A stretch of 64,000 nt of DNA from a virus: positions 92,382 through 156,381 of the IMG/VR virus record IMGVR_UViG_3300047548_000652. One strand, 5' to 3'. Below, one piece after another: positions 32,521-40,812 of the stretch. The translations under genes were made by a program, and so were the position numbers. The notes beneath the pieces are model-generated. The model did not search any database and had not been told where the DNA came from. It saw nothing but the letters and a program-made list of their open reading frames with translations. The number at the start of each line of letters is the position of its first letter. The first letter of the stretch is position 1.

Positions 32521-32976
32521 CTATTTTTTTCTACACCAATCAGTTGACTTTTTTTCGCCGTGATATTCAACTGCATGGCCTTTTTCAATCATTAGTTTAC
32601 TAAGATATTTACCATCAATCTCCAAGTCTCCCAAAACTCTACCTCCATACTTGTCCCACTTTTTCAAGTGAATCTTTACATCCTTTGCCTTAGATAATGT
32701 TTCTTCAACAAACTGTTTGGCAGCAATGGATTTCAAGTCTTCAAGTTTACATTTGGCAAGAATGCCTTTCTCTGGTGTATCAATACCAAGAACTCTCAGA
32801 TTTAGTTTTTGATTTAGTTCTTTGGGTAAAAATGGTGCTTCAATCTCAATCGTGTCGCCGTCTATCACTCTATTGATTGGATAAGAATATGTTCCAGGTA
32901 TTTGTACAAAATGACTTAGAACTGCCAGGGTAGCAGTAGCAGCAACGGCTGTCAATGTGGTTTTATTTTCTTTCAT
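32521..32976 (-). CDS. Thermonuclease-like (SNase) protein with N-terminal signal or anchor
   Basis: This 151-residue protein has a hydrophobic N-terminal segment (TLTAVAATATLAVLSHF) and then the SNase fold: INRVIDGDTIEIEAP, LRVLGIDTPEKG (Arg and Glu positions of the active site) and KYGGRVLGDLEIDGKYLSK. Staphylococcal nuclease uses two Arg, a Glu and calcium-binding Asp residues, and equivalents can be seen. It probably acts in the membrane or periplasm on DNA. Its location just after gene 46 is curious; a role in host DNA breakdown or exclusion of other DNA is only a guess. Confidence 0.85.
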   Translation of the reverse strand: MKENKTTLTAVAATATLAVLSHFVQIPGTYSYPINRVIDGDTIEIEAPFLPKELNQKLNLRVLGIDTPEKGILAKCKLEDLKSIAAKQFVEETLSKAKDVKIHLKKWDKYGGRVLGDLEIDGKYLSKLMIEKGHAVEYHGEKKSTDWCRKK

Positions 32977-32978
32977 TC

Positions 32979-34694
32979 CTATGATATTATCCTACTGAAG
33001 TTTTTCACTTTTCCAAACTTATATACTTTTTTGAACTTATCAATGAGTGAGTCTGTTTTGTGGCTGATGATAAGAACATTGGTATCCCCAACCAGCGACC
33101 ACATAATCTTTAAAAACTCATCTGTGCCATTGGCATCCAAAGAACCATCAAAGACCTCATCAAAGATAAGTAGATTGGTACTGGCACTGTTTCTTAGTTT
33201 TGCTATTGATCGCCAAGCCATAAGAATGGCAAGGTCTATACGAAACTTTTCACCCTCACTGAAGTTTTGATAACTAAACTCATCTCTGTATCTGGACTTT
33301 ATTGTTTCTTCAAACTGTTCGTTGATATTGAAGTTCACAAAGAAACCCATATCCAGCAGGTATTTATTGATCTGTTTATTGATGATAGGCAGATACTGCT
33401 TGATGATTTTGGTTTTGATACCGCCATCCTTGAGTAGTTGTGCGGCTGTATCAATATACTTTCTTTCTTCAAAGAGTTCAGTCTTTTCATTATAAAGACT
33501 CGATAGTTCGTTTGTGATCTTATCAAGTTCTGCCTGACTGCTTTGAGATAGAGTATCAGCCTGTGATATATTATCGGCCTGTGCTTTCAGGGTCTTTATG
33601 TTGGAGTTGATATAGACAATATTGGATTTGATCTGGGCTTGCTTTTCTCTCAGTTTGGATGCTTTCTGTAGCTTTGATTCAATCTCATTCAGTTCATCCA
33701 CAACAGCAGACATTTGCTTGGCAATATCAGCAAGACCAGTTTTCAACTTGCCTATGTGTTCATTATGCGAACATATCTTGTTAGACTTGAATGTCTCATC
33801 CAAGTTTTGCTGACAGGTAGGGCAGGTAACATTCTCACCCAGAAACTTTACTTCACCCTCATATCTATTGAGATTGGTTGAAATCTGAGATTGAAGTGTG
33901 ATAAGTTTTTTGTGCTTATTCTTCAACTTGAACTGAGCCGTTGTTTCATCCAATAGACTATCGTGTTCTTTGGTAATTGTTTCCAAATCAGCAGTATACT
34001 TCTCAATAGCCTCTTTGTTTTCAGCAATAAGAGTTTCAATGTCTTTAATTTTGGAGGCATTATTTTCTTTTAGATTTTCCAGTGTCTTTTCTACAAAGAC
34101 CTTTGAATCTTCCTTTGACTTGATTTCAATCTTGTTCTTTTCAATGTTTTCTTTGTTGGCTTGAAGTTTCTGCTTTACAATACCAGACATCACAGAAAAT
34201 ACTTGAATATCAAGCAGGTCTTCAATCACAGCCCGTCTATCAGCAGGAGTCAACTGCATAAATGGTGTGAATGATGCTGATCCAAGAATAACAATCTGGC
34301 AGAATGTCTTGTAGTTCATCCGCAAAATGAACTTTTCAAGGTAGTCCTGGTAATCCTTGGATGCTGAGTCTTGGTTGATAAAGACACCATCACAATGTAT
34401 TTCAAATATAGTGGGTTTGATTCCCCTGATGATTTTATACTTCTTATTGTTTGTGGAAAATTCAATCTCAACCACACAGTTCTTCTCATTGATAGAATTA
34501 CATAGTTGTGGTTTATTGATCTTCCTGAACGGCTTACCAAACAAAACAAAGCATAGAGCATCCAGGATTGTTGATTTCCCAGCTCCATTTTCACCAATAA
34601 TCAAGGCATTTGAATACTTGTTTAGTTCAATTTCCGTAAAGACATTACCAGTTGATAACAAGTTCTTCCAGCGGATTTTTTCGAATACGATCAT
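32979..34694 (-). CDS. 46: Recombination endonuclease subunit, SMC-like ATPase (T4 gp46)
   Basis: This 571-residue Rad50/SbcC-like ATPase, with gp47, resects DNA ends for recombination-dependent replication. Walker A is IGENGAGKSTILDALC (about residue 34) and a Q-loop region precedes the coiled coil. The zinc hook CPTCQQ sits mid-protein (about 292), the signature region is FSEGEKFRIDLAI and Walker B is LLIFDEVFDGSLD. Length matches T4 gp46 (560). It overlaps the small gene upstream by four bases. Confidence 0.97.
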   Translation of the reverse strand: MIVFEKIRWKNLLSTGNVFTEIELNKYSNALIIGENGAGKSTILDALCFVLFGKPFRKINKPQLCNSINEKNCVVEIEFSTNNKKYKIIRGIKPTIFEIHCDGVFINQDSASKDYQDYLEKFILRMNYKTFCQIVILGSASFTPFMQLTPADRRAVIEDLLDIQVFSVMSGIVKQKLQANKENIEKNKIEIKSKEDSKVFVEKTLENLKENNASKIKDIETLIAENKEAIEKYTADLETITKEHDSLLDETTAQFKLKNKHKKLITLQSQISTNLNRYEGEVKFLGENVTCPTCQQNLDETFKSNKICSHNEHIGKLKTGLADIAKQMSAVVDELNEIESKLQKASKLREKQAQIKSNIVYINSNIKTLKAQADNISQADTLSQSSQAELDKITNELSSLYNEKTELFEERKYIDTAAQLLKDGGIKTKIIKQYLPIINKQINKYLLDMGFFVNFNINEQFEETIKSRYRDEFSYQNFSEGEKFRIDLAILMAWRSIAKLRNSASTNLLIFDEVFDGSLDANGTDEFLKIMWSLVGDTNVLIISHKTDSLIDKFKKVYKFGKVKNFSRIIS

Positions 34695-34885
34695 ACTTTT
34701 CTATCTATTGTGAGATTATTGTCTATACGAATATGTTTGTTGTTCCAGGTCCAACATTCACCTGTCTCTTGTTGAAAGCATACCCAAAGCAAATCAATTT
34801 CCAAGCCATAGTCAATAAGAAAGTGTGCTACTGCTTTTCCTTTGGGTGTTATCATCATCAAAGGTGGATTCAATTGTATCATCAT
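34691..34885 (-). CDS. Small conserved protein between genes 46 and 47
   Basis: This 64-residue protein reads IQLNPPLMMITPKGKAVAHF, then IDYGLEIDLLWVCFQQETGE and CWTWNNKHIRID. I recall the same small protein in the same place, between genes 46 and 47, in marine T4-like phages. The function is unknown; the conserved position suggests a link with the gp46/gp47 nuclease. It overlaps gene 46 by four bases and gene 47 by one. Confidence 0.75.
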   Translation of the reverse strand: MMIQLNPPLMMITPKGKAVAHFLIDYGLEIDLLWVCFQQETGECWTWNNKHIRIDNNLTIDRKV

Positions 34886-35961
34886 TATTCAATATGTTCA
34901 CTTTCCAATGCTTCAGCATATATGTTTTTCATATAAGACTTCATTCTACCATTATCAATATTCAAAGTCAAGCCATCAATATACTTGTTCAATAGTGTTG
35001 GTGTATCCTGTGCCTGATCCACAACCTCATCATCATTATCTATGATAGTAGAAATGTCTTCAACGATTGATATGTCCACTGGTGATACAGCATAGAGTTT
35101 ATCCAACAGTAAATCAAAGGCATATGGATTTGTTCTGTTAGAGCATAGGACTTTGATATAACAATGGGCATACTCACTATAATCTGTTGATTGGATATGC
35201 TTCAACATATCTGGTTCTTTTACATCATCATATTCAATCGTTTTGAATATTCTGTGTGGATTACGAATAAACTCAAACTTCTTTGTTTCAGTATCAAAGA
35301 CTGTAAATCCACGGGGATCGCCATAGTCTGCCCAGGTATGTTCAGTAAAGGCACCAAGATAATGAATATTGCCTTGTGATGATTTAGAATGATAATGACC
35401 AGAAAACACCAAGTCAAAGTCTTTGAAAATACTTCTATCATCACCGTGATCTGAGACAATACCCTTGAATAACTGAAATCCAGTTATTTCAAAATGACCC
35501 ATCAAAATCTTGGAAGATGTTGTCTTTATTGTGTCATAACTTTGTTTGGAATTTGACGGACAAATCCAAGGCATAAGTTGTATTTCAACACCATCAATAT
35601 CAATAAGTTCTGGTTCTGTAAAGGTAAGAATATTTTGATACTTACCTTTCACAATTTCATCCAATGAGTTCACAGTATGAAGATCACGATAGTATTGATC
35701 GTGATTACCAGCAATGATATATGTCGCAATACCTCTCTTATCCAAAGGAATAAGAAATTCTTCTCGGGCAGTCTTTGCTGTCAAGAAGTTCAAATGCTTT
35801 CTGCGATCAAACAAATCACCAAGATGAATGACTGTCTCTATCTCATTATCATCAATATATTGAAAGAACCATTTGAAAGACTTTTTGAAGTAATCAAGAA
35901 ATACTGGTGAATCATTTCTTACTCCAAGATGTGTATCTGTTATGATGGCAATCTTAGTCAT
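34885..35961 (-). CDS. 47: Recombination endonuclease subunit, Mre11/SbcD-like (T4 gp47)
   Basis: This 358-residue metallophosphoesterase-type nuclease has the motifs ITDTHLG (motif I), IHLGDLFDRRKHL (II), IAGNHDQYY (III) and FSGHYHSKS (later His pair). It partners gp46 in double-strand-end processing and in host DNA degradation. Length is close to T4 gp47 (339). The gene starts eight bases inside the preceding coiled-coil gene. Confidence 0.97.
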   Translation of the reverse strand: MTKIAIITDTHLGVRNDSPVFLDYFKKSFKWFFQYIDDNEIETVIHLGDLFDRRKHLNFLTAKTAREEFLIPLDKRGIATYIIAGNHDQYYRDLHTVNSLDEIVKGKYQNILTFTEPELIDIDGVEIQLMPWICPSNSKQSYDTIKTTSSKILMGHFEITGFQLFKGIVSDHGDDRSIFKDFDLVFSGHYHSKSSQGNIHYLGAFTEHTWADYGDPRGFTVFDTETKKFEFIRNPHRIFKTIEYDDVKEPDMLKHIQSTDYSEYAHCYIKVLCSNRTNPYAFDLLLDKLYAVSPVDISIVEDISTIIDNDDEVVDQAQDTPTLLNKYIDGLTLNIDNGRMKSYMKNIYAEALESEHIE

Positions 35962-36142
35962 GATCTCTATAAATTTTCCACAGGTCTTTTTCTAACTCAA
36001 TAATTCTTTTGTTGGCATCATATAAAGCCTGATGAAGAATATCCAACTCAGTTGCCGCCTTTTGAAGTAGCTGATTTCTTTCTTCAACCTTTTTATCATT
36101 TGTGATAACAACAAGTTCAAGGAGTTGTTTTTGAATAGACAT
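35954..36142 (-). CDS. Small coiled-coil protein
   Basis: This 62-residue, strongly helical and charged protein (KKVEERNQLLQKAATELDIL, ANKRIIELEKDLWKIY) has heptad spacing of Leu and Ile. It overlaps gene 47 by eight bases. No family is recognised. Its coiled-coil character suggests an oligomeric accessory factor, but nothing more can be said. Confidence 0.55.
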   Translation of the reverse strand: MSIQKQLLELVVITNDKKVEERNQLLQKAATELDILHQALYDANKRIIELEKDLWKIYRDHD

Positions 36143-36153
36143 GTCTGGTGTTC

Positions 36154-36396
36154 CTATAACTTACTCTGGAGATTTATTTTTTCCATAAGTAGGGCCTGAT
36201 TTTGCTGGGTAAGTTCTTTGATCTGTTCATTGTTTGATAGAATGTGTGCATGAGTTCGATATAGTTCAGCCCACTCCAACAAACCATTTTCAAAGTATGT
36301 CTGTGCTAATGACATAGCACAGTTTTTACAAATCAAGGGACCACCACAGTTTACACCAGGACCCAAATCTTCTTCTTGTTGAGTTTCTTCGGTCAT
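36154..36396 (-). CDS. Small Cys-motif plus coiled-coil protein
   Basis: This 80-residue protein has an N-terminal NCGGPLICKNCAMSLA with three Cys (C-x6-C-x2-C), which may bind metal. A helical second half with Leu/Ile heptads follows (NEQIKELTQQNQALLMEKIN). It overlaps the upstream gene by four bases. No function is known; its neighbours are small genes between gene 55 and gene 47. Confidence 0.5.
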   Translation of the reverse strand: MTEETQQEEDLGPGVNCGGPLICKNCAMSLAQTYFENGLLEWAELYRTHAHILSNNEQIKELTQQNQALLMEKINLQSKL

Positions 36397-36605
36397 GCCT
36401 TCTTCCTCTTTGGAGGGAACTTACCCATGTTTGCCATATTGACCTGATTGTCATACTTTTGAATGGCCTTGGTGATCTCTCTATTGATTGCATCCAGTCG
36501 TAGGCGATAGTTGCCTCTCAGGTATACATTGTCTCTTTCGTTTAGCATACCATCAATAATATGCTGAATTTGAAAAGGAATGTTTGTTGTATCTTTCGTT
36601 TCCAT
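36393..36605 (-). CDS. Small hypothetical protein with basic C-terminus
   Basis: This 70-residue protein begins METKDTTNIPFQIQHIIDGM, continues in a charged helical region (YRLRLDAINREITKAIQKYD) and ends GKFPPKRKKA. The start overlaps nothing upstream (four-base gap) and the stop overlaps the next gene. No family is recognised. Confidence 0.5.
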   Translation of the reverse strand: METKDTTNIPFQIQHIIDGMLNERDNVYLRGNYRLRLDAINREITKAIQKYDNQVNMANMGKFPPKRKKA

Positions 36606-36609
36606 ATCT

Positions 36610-36804
36610 TTACTCGTCCTTTTTATTGGTAAGAAAATACCCCAGATAAAACCAAAACAAATAGATTGATGTATTCACCAAAATGACAAGATAGTCATTA
36701 CCAATGACGTACTTGATTTGAAATAGGGTAGTTATCATAAAAAATGATGCAGCACTACAAACGAGTAGTACTGCCATAAAGATATTATATATGTAAGTTT
36801 TCAT
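36610..36804 (-). CDS. Small membrane protein with two transmembrane segments
   Basis: This 64-residue protein has two hydrophobic stretches, IYNIFMAVLLVCSAASFFMI and YLVILVNTSIYLFWFYLGYF, joined by a short polar turn and closed by a basic TNKKDE end. It would be a hairpin in the inner membrane. Its position between gene 55 and other small genes gives no clear role; a holin is conceivable because of size and topology, but that is speculative. Confidence 0.6.
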   Translation of the reverse strand: MKTYIYNIFMAVLLVCSAASFFMITTLFQIKYVIGNDYLVILVNTSIYLFWFYLGYFLTNKKDE

Positions 36805-36806
36805 GT

Positions 36807-37382
36807 TTATTTCTCAAAAAATGCTTCTAGGTTACTCTTTGTCTGTTTACGCTTCTGTTTCTTTACTCTTTCTTTTTCTTCAAACTTTGACATAAACTGA
36901 TTGATGTTATCGTACATTTGACTAGGCATTATATGTGAATCGCTGTCGTCTGTCAATAGCGAAAGATCATGTATGTTTGTGATTGTTTCTTGGAAGTTCT
37001 TGTAGATTGTGTATCTGTTCTTTTCTTCTTTGTATATTCTACGAAGGAAAGCATAATAAATCACCTGAGTAAAGTATGCAAAGGGGTTCTGTCCTCTACC
37101 AGATACAGGGTCTACATAGTCTGGATTGTAGTCCTTGAAATACAATAAACAGTTTTCGACACCATCGGCAATCATTTCATCTCTGAAAGAATAATTTATG
37201 AAACATGGCTTGGTTGATAACTTTTCTGCAATTTTACAAATACACTCACCTATGTAGTTTGAAATCTTTGGGTCTTCCTTACCTGCTTCTCTGGCCTCTT
37301 TGAGTTCTTTATGATATTTGACAATCTCATCATAAAATTTCTTGTTGTCTATGTATTGTGTTCTTCTTTTTGTAGCCTTCAT
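36807..37382 (-). CDS. 55: Late-transcription sigma factor (T4 gp55)
   Basis: This 191-residue sigma-like protein directs host RNA polymerase to TATAAATA late promoters. The conserved core is RGQNPFAYFTQVIYYAFLRR with KEEKNRYTIYKNF, matching the sigma region 2-like part of gp55. The N-terminal domain contains CICKIAEKLSTKP and DGVENCLLYFKDY. The C-terminus is SNLEAFFEK, a hydrophobic-acidic tail like the gp45-binding end of T4 gp55. Late boxes with the expected sequence occur in front of the structural genes here, consistent with function. Confidence 0.96.
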   Translation of the reverse strand: MKATKRRTQYIDNKKFYDEIVKYHKELKEAREAGKEDPKISNYIGECICKIAEKLSTKPCFINYSFRDEMIADGVENCLLYFKDYNPDYVDPVSGRGQNPFAYFTQVIYYAFLRRIYKEEKNRYTIYKNFQETITNIHDLSLLTDDSDSHIMPSQMYDNINQFMSKFEEKERVKKQKRKQTKSNLEAFFEK

Positions 37383-37394
37383 GCACTTTTCCTC

Positions 37395-37422
37395 TTGACA
37401 AGCCTTGACAACCCTATATAAT
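37395..37422 (+). promoter_or_regulatory. Consensus sigma70 promoter on the opposite (plus) strand
   Basis: On the plus strand TTGACA (37395-37400), 16 bases, TATAAT (37417-37422) are both perfect hexamers. A second TTGACA lies at 37405-37410. No plausible plus-strand gene follows, so the transcript would be antisense to the genes from 37484. A weaker minus-strand promoter for gene 55 (TTGAAA at 37441-37436 with TATATA) overlaps the same site, so the direction of use is uncertain. Confidence 0.55.
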
Positions 37423-37483
37423 CGCTGTGTGGCGGTTTCAATGAATATCTTTAGTTATCTTATATGTTCTCTATGATTCTCTC

Positions 37484-37771
37484 TTAGACATTAGTTAGTG
37501 CTTTCATCTTCTTGATCTGCTTCTCTAATATAGGTCCTCTATCAGGCCACTTGATCATTGGTTTAGTGTTATCCTTGTTTAGGTTCTCCAATAGAGGTAG
37601 GAATATCTTTTGTACTGCATGTAGTCTCATCTTCAAGTCATCAACCTGTTCTTGTAATGATGAATACTCAGGGTTTAGTTCTATGATTTCTTCTTCATTA
37701 GCAAATGTAAATCCAAAGTCACTATCACTATCATCCATCTCAAGATAGTTATTCTTTTTCATCTCAGCCAT
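37484..37771 (-). CDS. Conserved small marine-phage protein
   Basis: This 95-residue acidic protein begins KKNNYLEMDDSDSDFGFTFA, has a coiled coil (LQEQVDDLKMRLHAVQKIFL) and then PLLENLNKDNTKPMIKWPDR. I recall this D-F-G-F and P-L-L-x-N-L-x-K-D ... W-P-x-R pattern from T4-like cyanophages, between uvsW and gene 55. Function unknown. It overlaps the Sm-like gene by one base. Confidence 0.7.
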   Translation of the reverse strand: MAEMKKNNYLEMDDSDSDFGFTFANEEEIIELNPEYSSLQEQVDDLKMRLHAVQKIFLPLLENLNKDNTKPMIKWPDRGPILEKQIKKMKALTNV

Positions 37772-38241
37772 TAGTGTAGAGTCCTTTTGTTCTTGGTTAG
37801 AGTTTCTATTGCTTGTTTGATATAATCAAGTTCATCCTCAACAAGACCATCCCCTATATCATTAGATTCTGCTTCACCTTCTGTGATATTGGAATGTTCT
37901 TCATCTAACTTTACCACATCCTTTGTTTTATCTAATCTATATAAAGCCTCATAGTAGTAATCAGCCATTTGTGTTGAAGGAATACATGAGGTGATGACAT
38001 CCTTTGGTTTTACAATAAATTCCTGAGTAGAACATATCTTAGGAAATACCCATTCAATCAAAGATAGCATAAGACTTCCAGGTCTCTCCCCCACCATGTA
38101 AACTACCTTTAGAGGATTGATTAGAACATAGTGTTCTTTGGAGTTTTCTTCTACCATAAGGATTTCACATAGAACATCCTCACCTGTTGATAGTCTAATA
38201 AATCTTAGAGGAGATTCTTCATCAGTATTAGCTTCATTCAT
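37771..38241 (-). CDS. Sm-like conserved phage protein with acidic tail
   Basis: This 156-residue protein has a beta-rich first 100 residues: FIRLSTGEDVLCEILMVEEN, then INPLKVVYMVGE, LIEWVFPKI and a C-terminal STQMADYYYEALYR. The shorter protein at 4105-4416 shows the same order of blocks. The pattern suggests an Sm/LSm-type fold, hence possible RNA binding, but that is inference. The remaining third is acidic and helical. It lies in the uvsW-55 interval together with another conserved small gene. Confidence 0.6.
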   Translation of the reverse strand: MNEANTDEESPLRFIRLSTGEDVLCEILMVEENSKEHYVLINPLKVVYMVGERPGSLMLSLIEWVFPKICSTQEFIVKPKDVITSCIPSTQMADYYYEALYRLDKTKDVVKLDEEHSNITEGEAESNDIGDGLVEDELDYIKQAIETLTKNKRTLH

Positions 38242-38259
38242 ATCAATGTATTTCCTTTA

Positions 38260-39738
38260 CTACTTTTTTAGTTCTATCTTATATACCTTGAATGAAAACT
38301 TTTCTTCTGCATAGATTTTTATTCGATCAGAGAAATGCTTCAAGGTGTAGTTTTCATGTTTCTTCCATCGCATATCATCGGCAATATCAAAGAGAACTGC
38401 TGATGTTTTTGTCTGGGATAATCTTAGACCACGGCCTATGGATTGTAGGTTTCTTACCCTTGACTTTGATGGGGAAGCGAATATAATGTTGTGTAGATTC
38501 TTGATGTTCACTCCTGTACTATAAACTCCAAAGGATGCAACAATAATGGCATTTGTTTCTGTTTCAACCAGTTGTCTTATTTCTTCCCTGGTATCAACAT
38601 CAACATTACCATGAATAAAGAATATCTTTCTGCCATCTGGATTATTACTTGTCAAGATATCATACAGTATTTTACCATGCTTTTCAACATATTGATACAG
38701 AATAAGTGTATTACCATTTAAAGAAGATGCAAGGTTTATTATGAACTTGTTTCTGGCTTCATTTAGTACCAGATATTCTATCTCTTGTTGATAAGTATAG
38801 TCCTTGTACATCTTACATATATCGTCAGGATGTTTCAATAGCAAACATTTGATTGACATATCTGCTATGTGTTTTGCATCCATGAGTTCTTTGGTTGTCA
38901 CACTCTTTTTGACAGGACCAAACAAACCTTCAAGGACTAACTTATGAGTTTTTGTACCATCCAGTGTGCCAGTGGTACCTATACGATACTTTGCATTTAC
39001 CAGATTTGTCATTATGTCTGTAAGGGACTTGGCCTTGAATAGATGTGCCTCGTCTCCTATCACCGCATCAAACTGTCTAAAATACTCCTTATGGACTTTA
39101 TACAACGATTGCCATGTCGATATAGTGATAGGGCAATCCGATTGCTTATCCTGTCCAGAATATATCCTATGTACGAGAGCATTTGAATCGAACCCATAAT
39201 CAGCGAAATCAGTAGCCAACTGACTAACAAGAGAAATATTAGGAACAATGATAAGAGTTCTCCTATGACCGAGAGCATCGTGTAAATACCTCAAAATAAG
39301 ATAGATGATAAGACTCTTGCCAGATGAAGTAGGACTAAGAAGCATAACCCTGCGGTTACGAATGCAATAGACAAAACTGTCCACCTGATAATCTCTGGGA
39401 GTATATTTGATGTTGAGGGTTTTGATAAAGTCTTGGGCTTCTTTGACGGAAAATTCAGTATTGTATTCTTCGTTCTCATAGTCACATCTATACCCCCTGT
39501 CTTTACAAATCTTAAAAATATGCGGGACAAGACCACGATATATCTGTTTGTTTGTGATGTTGAAAAGTCTTATTTTTCCATCCCAAAGTTTTGCTCTGTA
39601 TTGTGGAGTAAACTGATAACCAGGAACATGGAAAGTGAAGGCATCCTTTATCTCGTGTGCTAGACCTTCTTCACAATCAATCTTTACAAAGGCTTCGTTT
39701 ATATTTTTGATTGTTATTTTACTGTCTTCACTATCCAT
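38260..39738 (-). CDS. uvsW: RNA-DNA/recombination helicase UvsW
   Basis: This 492-residue SF2 helicase unwinds branched DNA and R-loops and in T4 helps switch from origin to recombination-driven replication. Visible are RDYQVDSFVYCIRNRRVML, motif I LLSPTSSGKSLIIYLI, motif II VIGDEAHLFKA, motif III-like IGTTGTLDGTKTH, motif V-like YSTGVNIKNLHNIIFA and motif VI QSIGRGLRLSQ. The N-terminal domain (about 100 residues) matches T4 UvsW (503). It overlaps uvsY by eight bases. Confidence 0.97.
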   Translation of the reverse strand: MDSEDSKITIKNINEAFVKIDCEEGLAHEIKDAFTFHVPGYQFTPQYRAKLWDGKIRLFNITNKQIYRGLVPHIFKICKDRGYRCDYENEEYNTEFSVKEAQDFIKTLNIKYTPRDYQVDSFVYCIRNRRVMLLSPTSSGKSLIIYLILRYLHDALGHRRTLIIVPNISLVSQLATDFADYGFDSNALVHRIYSGQDKQSDCPITISTWQSLYKVHKEYFRQFDAVIGDEAHLFKAKSLTDIMTNLVNAKYRIGTTGTLDGTKTHKLVLEGLFGPVKKSVTTKELMDAKHIADMSIKCLLLKHPDDICKMYKDYTYQQEIEYLVLNEARNKFIINLASSLNGNTLILYQYVEKHGKILYDILTSNNPDGRKIFFIHGNVDVDTREEIRQLVETETNAIIVASFGVYSTGVNIKNLHNIIFASPSKSRVRNLQSIGRGLRLSQTKTSAVLFDIADDMRWKKHENYTLKHFSDRIKIYAEEKFSFKVYKIELKK

Positions 39739-40183
39739 TTGGTCTCATTATCTTTTCCCAATCGACTATTGATTTCAACTGCCAAGTCCTATTATTGATT
39801 TCTTTGATGATGGCATTACAATAGTCAACAATCTCGTCATGTATAACTTTTCTAAGCAGTAGTTTGTTTAGTTCTTCATCTCCCTCCAGATACAACCCAA
39901 TCTCTTTACCTAGCTTCTTTTCAAATGGTTCAAGATTGTATTTTTGTAGGTCTTCCAGGTTATTTAGGTCGCCTTTATAATACTCATACTTTATGCGTTT
40001 TAGTTTGGTATAGTCGGCCATGATTTTGTTTGACATCAGCCTGTGATATGATAGTATGTTTAGATACTTGGAATGGAGCTTAGGTATTCTTGCAAGTTCT
40101 TTTGCTGCTTCTGTTTCATCAATGGATGAATCATTGAGCCATTCTTCTGTAAGATCATCAAGTTTTACTGGTGGTTTTAGCAT
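39731..40183 (-). CDS. uvsY: Recombination mediator UvsY
   Basis: This 150-residue protein loads the UvsX recombinase on single-stranded DNA covered by gp32. Signature blocks are ARIPKLHSKYLNILSYHRLM, TKLKRIKYEYYKGDL and IIKEINNRTWQLKSIVDWEK. Length is close to T4 UvsY (137). It is the first gene of the uvsY-uvsW group and is preceded by its own sigma70-like promoter overlapping the end of gene 3. Confidence 0.95.
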   Translation of the reverse strand: MLKPPVKLDDLTEEWLNDSSIDETEAAKELARIPKLHSKYLNILSYHRLMSNKIMADYTKLKRIKYEYYKGDLNNLEDLQKYNLEPFEKKLGKEIGLYLEGDEELNKLLLRKVIHDEIVDYCNAIIKEINNRTWQLKSIVDWEKIMRPNG

Positions 40184-40219
40184 TATATGTACCCATAATA
40201 TATTAGTATGTAATTATCA

Positions 40220-40248
40220 CATATACAGTATAGCTATACCATTGTCAA
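40220..40248 (-). promoter_or_regulatory. Sigma70-type promoter for uvsY-uvsW
   Basis: A perfect TTGACA (40248-40243), a 17-base spacer containing the palindrome TATAGCTATA, and TATATG (40225-40220). The -35 lies within the last codons of gene 3, and the promoter points to uvsY 37 bases further on. Confidence 0.7.
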
Positions 40249-40761
40249 GCGAGTAATCTTATAATAATCATATCTAAACACAATATCTGCTGAAAGAATA
40301 GTATCTGCTGTATCTGCTGTACTAAAGTTGATTGAACTTAGAGATACAGGATGGCAGTTATAGAACTGCACACGAATATTATTGATATTGGCGTTGGTGT
40401 TTATTGTCAAAATAGCATCATGGTATAGTTTTTTGTTTGGGTCATAGAACTTTTTATATTGATCATATGACTCAGGTTTTGTTAGGGCATTTAACCAATC
40501 GAGTGTTTCTTCCCATACCTTAAGGTCTTCATCAATGATGGCGGTAACGCTTAGTTGGTCATAGACAAGTTTGTCTCCATGTCGATACATGTTTGCAAAC
40601 GGAGAAGGCACAGTAACAGCAGAAGTTGATACTCCAGGTATTTGTACTGATGTGCAGAAGTATGTAAGGAATGGCATTGTAGCAAACGAAAAGGTATATT
40701 TCGTTGGCTGTAGAAATGATGTATTCTTTGGGATTCTGCTTAGTATTGTTTCTGTTGTCAT
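40234..40761 (-). CDS. 3: Tail completion protein with tube-like fold (T4 gp3-like)
   Basis: This 175-residue protein, close to the 176 of T4 gp3, caps the tail tube and sheath in that phage. The pattern YTFSFATMPFLTYFCTSVQI followed by PGVSTSAVTVPSPFANM and then KVWEETLDWLNALTKPESYD is the gp19/gp3 tube fold. Position between gene 23 and uvsY matches marine T4-like phages. A TATAAATA late box stands 30 bases upstream, after a strong terminator ending the... gene 23 side; expression is therefore late. Confidence 0.8.
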   Translation of the reverse strand: MTTETILSRIPKNTSFLQPTKYTFSFATMPFLTYFCTSVQIPGVSTSAVTVPSPFANMYRHGDKLVYDQLSVTAIIDEDLKVWEETLDWLNALTKPESYDQYKKFYDPNKKLYHDAILTINTNANINNIRVQFYNCHPVSLSSINFSTADTADTILSADIVFRYDYYKITRLTMV

Positions 40762-40790
40762 ATGCTATTCCAATTGATACAGTATAGACC

Positions 40791-40798
40791 TATTTATA
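40791..40798 (-). promoter_or_regulatory. Late promoter TATAAATA for gene 3
   Basis: Perfect T4 late box 30 bases before the ATG at 40761. It lies just downstream of the gene 23 terminator, so gene 3 gets its own late transcript. Confidence 0.85.
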
Positions 40799-40812
40799 TT
40801 ACACCATAAAAA

